Shown here piece by piece: positions 5,734 through 6,790 of a stretch of 6,790 nucleotides of DNA; the stretch's first letter is position 1; each line of letters begins with the position of its first letter. The notes beneath the pieces were generated by a model, which was not told the DNA's origin, did no database searches, and was given only the letters and a program-made list of their open reading frames with translations. The position numbers were made by a program, and so were the translations under genes. The stretch is from Angelakisella sp. Lineage in GTDB: Bacteria > Bacillota > Clostridia > Oscillospirales > Ruminococcaceae. The stretch covers positions 1-6,790 of the forward strand of contig JAAWEO010000117.1 of NCBI GenBank assembly GCA_022794295.1, in the 5' to 3' direction.

Positions 5734-6183
5734 TCAGAACGGGAGATCGTTATCGGTCTCCACTTCCTCAAAATCGCTGGCGGCTCCGCTGGAGTAAGCC
5801 ACAGGGGCGGCGGGAGCAGGGGTCGCCGGAACGGCCTGCATAGCGGGACCGGCGCTGCCGCTGGATTTGCCGCCGACAAAGAAAACATTGTCAGCGACCA
5901 CTTCCACGGCGGTACGCTTATTCCCCTGGCGGTCCTCGTAGTTCCGGGTCTGGATGGTACCCTCGATACCGATGGCATCGCCCTTATGGAAATACTTGGA
6001 CACAAACTCGGCCTGCTGGCGCCAGCAAACAATGGTAATAAAGTCTGCCTTACGCTCACCGTCCTGGCCTTTAAAGCGGCGGTCAACAGCGATTTGGAAG
6101 TTGACCAGATAGATGCCGCTGGTGGTCTGCTTCAGCTCCGGGTCGGCAGTAAGCCTGCCGATAAGGATCGCCTTGTTAAACAT
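5734..6183 (-). CDS. ssb: Single-stranded DNA-binding protein
   Basis: SSB coats single-stranded DNA during replication, recombination and repair and recruits partner proteins. The product is 149 aa. The N-terminal OB fold (about 1-105) starts MFNKAILIGRLTADPEL and contains DFITIVCW and the GDAIGIEGTIQTRNYED strand region. A Gly/Ala/Pro-rich flexible linker follows (about 106-138), then the acidic partner-binding tip ending DNDLPF (144-149). Its ribosome binding site GGAGG (6191-6195) directly follows the rpsF stop codon, as TAAGGAGG, so translation is probably coupled to S6. Its place between the two ribosomal protein genes is the ancestral Firmicutes arrangement. Confidence 0.97.
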   Translation of the reverse strand: MFNKAILIGRLTADPELKQTTSGIYLVNFQIAVDRRFKGQDGERKADFITIVCWRQQAEFVSKYFHKGDAIGIEGTIQTRNYEDRQGNKRTAVEVVADNVFFVGGKSSGSAGPAMQAVPATPAPAAPVAYSSGAASDFEEVETDNDLPF

Positions 6184-6195
6184 AGCAGAACCTCC

Positions 6196-6486
6196 TTACT
6201 TTGCGACGATAAGGGAACGGAGAACGCCATCCGTGATCTTGTAGACACGGTCCAGCTCTGCGGGGAACTCGGGGGGGCAGGTGAAATTCACCAGCACATA
6301 ATACCCCTCCAGCTCGTCCTGGATCTCGTAGGCCAGGCGGCGCTTTCCCCAATCATCCACAGAATCGATGGTACCGTTCTGCTCGATGAGGGCTTTGAAC
6401 TTTTCCACCAGTGCGGTGGTAGCGTCCTCGCCGTTCTTGGTGGTGATCACCATAATGGTCTCATAGCTTACGTTGGGCTTGGTCAT
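6196..6486 (-). CDS. rpsF: 30S ribosomal protein S6
   Basis: S6 forms a heterodimer with S18 on the platform of the 30S subunit. The product is 96 aa, the normal Firmicutes length, with the N-terminal strand YETIMVITTK (8-17), WGKRRLAYEIQ (46-56), the strand GYYVLVNF (61-68) and a C-terminal helix and strand ending VLRSLIVAK. The ATG is preceded by AAGGAGG (6497-6503). First gene of the operon with ssb and rpsR. The leader between promoter and start contains two hairpins that may bind the S6:S18 complex for autogenous control. Confidence 0.97.
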   Translation of the reverse strand: MTKPNVSYETIMVITTKNGEDATTALVEKFKALIEQNGTIDSVDDWGKRRLAYEIQDELEGYYVLVNFTCPPEFPAELDRVYKITDGVLRSLIVAK

Positions 6487-6567
6487 ATTTTTTACACCTC
6501 CTTATGGACATTAGGCCCCGGCAGGATTGCAAACGGGGCAAGGAGTTAGGCCGTTTTTCGGCATAAC
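6487..6567 (-). promoter_or_regulatory. rpsF leader with two hairpins, candidate S6:S18 autoregulatory element
   Basis: The predicted 5' leader is about 80 nt. Hairpin I is GCCG-AAAAA-CGGC (6550-6562). Hairpin II is GCCCCG/CGGGGC (6515-6520/6534-6539) enclosing a second short stem GCA/TGC (6521-6523/6528-6530), with a 3-nt UUU bulge. rpsF leaders in many bacteria carry a stem with an unpaired CCG that binds the S6:S18 complex and mimics its 16S rRNA site. A CCG is present in the 3' strand of hairpin II, but as drawn it is paired, so the match is incomplete. Confidence 0.4.
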
Positions 6568-6573
6568 AGCAAC

Positions 6574-6602
6574 ATTATAACGGAAACAGAGCAATTTGTC
6601 AA
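6574..6602 (-). promoter_or_regulatory. Perfect-consensus sigma-A promoter of rpsF-ssb-rpsR
   Basis: On the minus strand TTGACA (6597-6602), a 17-bp spacer and TATAAT (6574-6579) match the consensus at all 12 positions, as expected for a strongly expressed ribosomal protein operon. The expected transcription start is near 6567. Confidence 0.9.
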
Positions 6603-6639
6603 CCCCTCAGACCCTACGGGGAGTGGCCACAGAGCGAAG
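6603..6639. other. Junction between transposase fragment and rpsF promoter
   Basis: This 37-bp stretch probably contains the end of the insertion element. It holds CCCC and GGGG arms (6603-6606/6618-6621 region) around CAGACCCTAC (6608-6617), which matches in reverse orientation the core of the direct repeat near alr. The terminal inverted repeat and target duplication cannot be defined because the other end lies outside the window. Confidence 0.35.
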
Positions 6640-6790
6640 TTAAAGGAAGTCAACAAGAGCAAAGGGGATTTCCCCTTTTGGATGGTGAAGACGATAGTTG
6701 TATTTGGCAATACCAAAGCGATTATAAGCAGCAACAAAGACTTCTACCACTGCATAAAGAGTTTCCAGCTTTCGAGGGAAACACCTGCTT
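6640..6790 (-). CDS. C-terminal end of a probable transposase or integrase (partial at window edge)
   Basis: An open minus-strand frame runs from the window edge to a TAA at 6640-6642, giving 50 residues that include KLETLYAVVEVFVAAYNRFG and end in HPKGEIPFALVDFL. Its start is outside the window. The base composition is visibly more AT-rich than its neighbours. The helix with a Y-N-R-F sequence, followed by the short HP-K-G-E-x-PF-x-x-x-DFL ending, resembles C-termini of DDE-type transposases in Clostridia as I remember them, but I cannot name the IS family. It ends about 40 bp before the rpsF -35 box. It could instead be a remnant rather than an intact gene. Confidence 0.5.
   Translation of the reverse strand, partial: SRCFPRKLETLYAVVEVFVAAYNRFGIAKYNYRLHHPKGEIPFALVDFL

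Noticed and set aside
6661..6678. Palindrome AAAGGGGATTTCCCCTTT as a terminator or operator
   Set aside because: It lies within the transposase-like coding frame and encodes its PKGEIPF segment; the 2-nt centre cannot form a normal RNA loop without losing pairs.

Overview
The window looks like chromosomal DNA from a GC-rich Gram-positive gut Clostridia, most likely an Oscillospiraceae relative of Flavonifractor, Lawsonibacter or Pseudoflavonifractor. This rests on the Firmicutes-type rpsF-ssb-rpsR cluster, strong AGGAGG ribosome binding sites, the use of GTG starts, consensus sigma-A promoters with 17-bp spacers, and a RING/DUF2628 protein of a kind seen in Clostridia. No database search was possible, so the taxonomy is inference.

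Layout. Positions 1-743 carry no convincing gene. They form a dense field of inverted repeats with a strong intrinsic terminator hairpin (383-421) in the middle. To the right, on the minus strand, is alanine racemase (alr, 744-1919). Its last 15 codons and its stop lie in the edge of this repeat field. A divergent intergenic region (1920-2131) holds a minus-strand promoter for alr and a plus-strand promoter for the next pair. That pair is a membrane protein with an N-terminal prokaryotic RING-type zinc finger, a zinc ribbon and a DUF2628-like C-terminus (2132-3169), followed 15 bp later by galU, UTP-glucose-1-phosphate uridylyltransferase (3185-4060). A perfect 13-bp hairpin terminator (4083-4113) separates galU from the convergent prfB (4155-5273, minus), which encodes peptide chain release factor 2 in one uninterrupted frame, without the usual programmed frameshift. 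prfB has its own promoter (5326-5354). Upstream of it the minus-strand operon rpsF (S6), ssb and rpsR (S18) occupies 5457-6486. It is driven by a perfect-consensus promoter (6574-6602) through an 80-nt leader with two hairpins, and it ends at a terminator (5411-5432). The right edge (6640-6790) holds the last 50 codons of a more AT-rich minus-strand ORF, probably the end of a mobile-element transposase, stopping only about 40 bp before the rpsF -35 box.

How it works together. The genes are mostly housekeeping: D-alanine supply for peptidoglycan (alr), UDP-glucose supply for envelope glycans (galU), translation (rpsF, rpsR, prfB) and DNA replication or repair (ssb). The least ordinary parts are the hairpin-rich noncoding region next to alr, the RING/DUF2628 protein coupled to galU, the frameshift-free prfB, and the insertion-element remnant beside the rpsF promoter. 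I did not find a convincing new multi-gene system. The best candidate for something undescribed is the structured region at 1-743.
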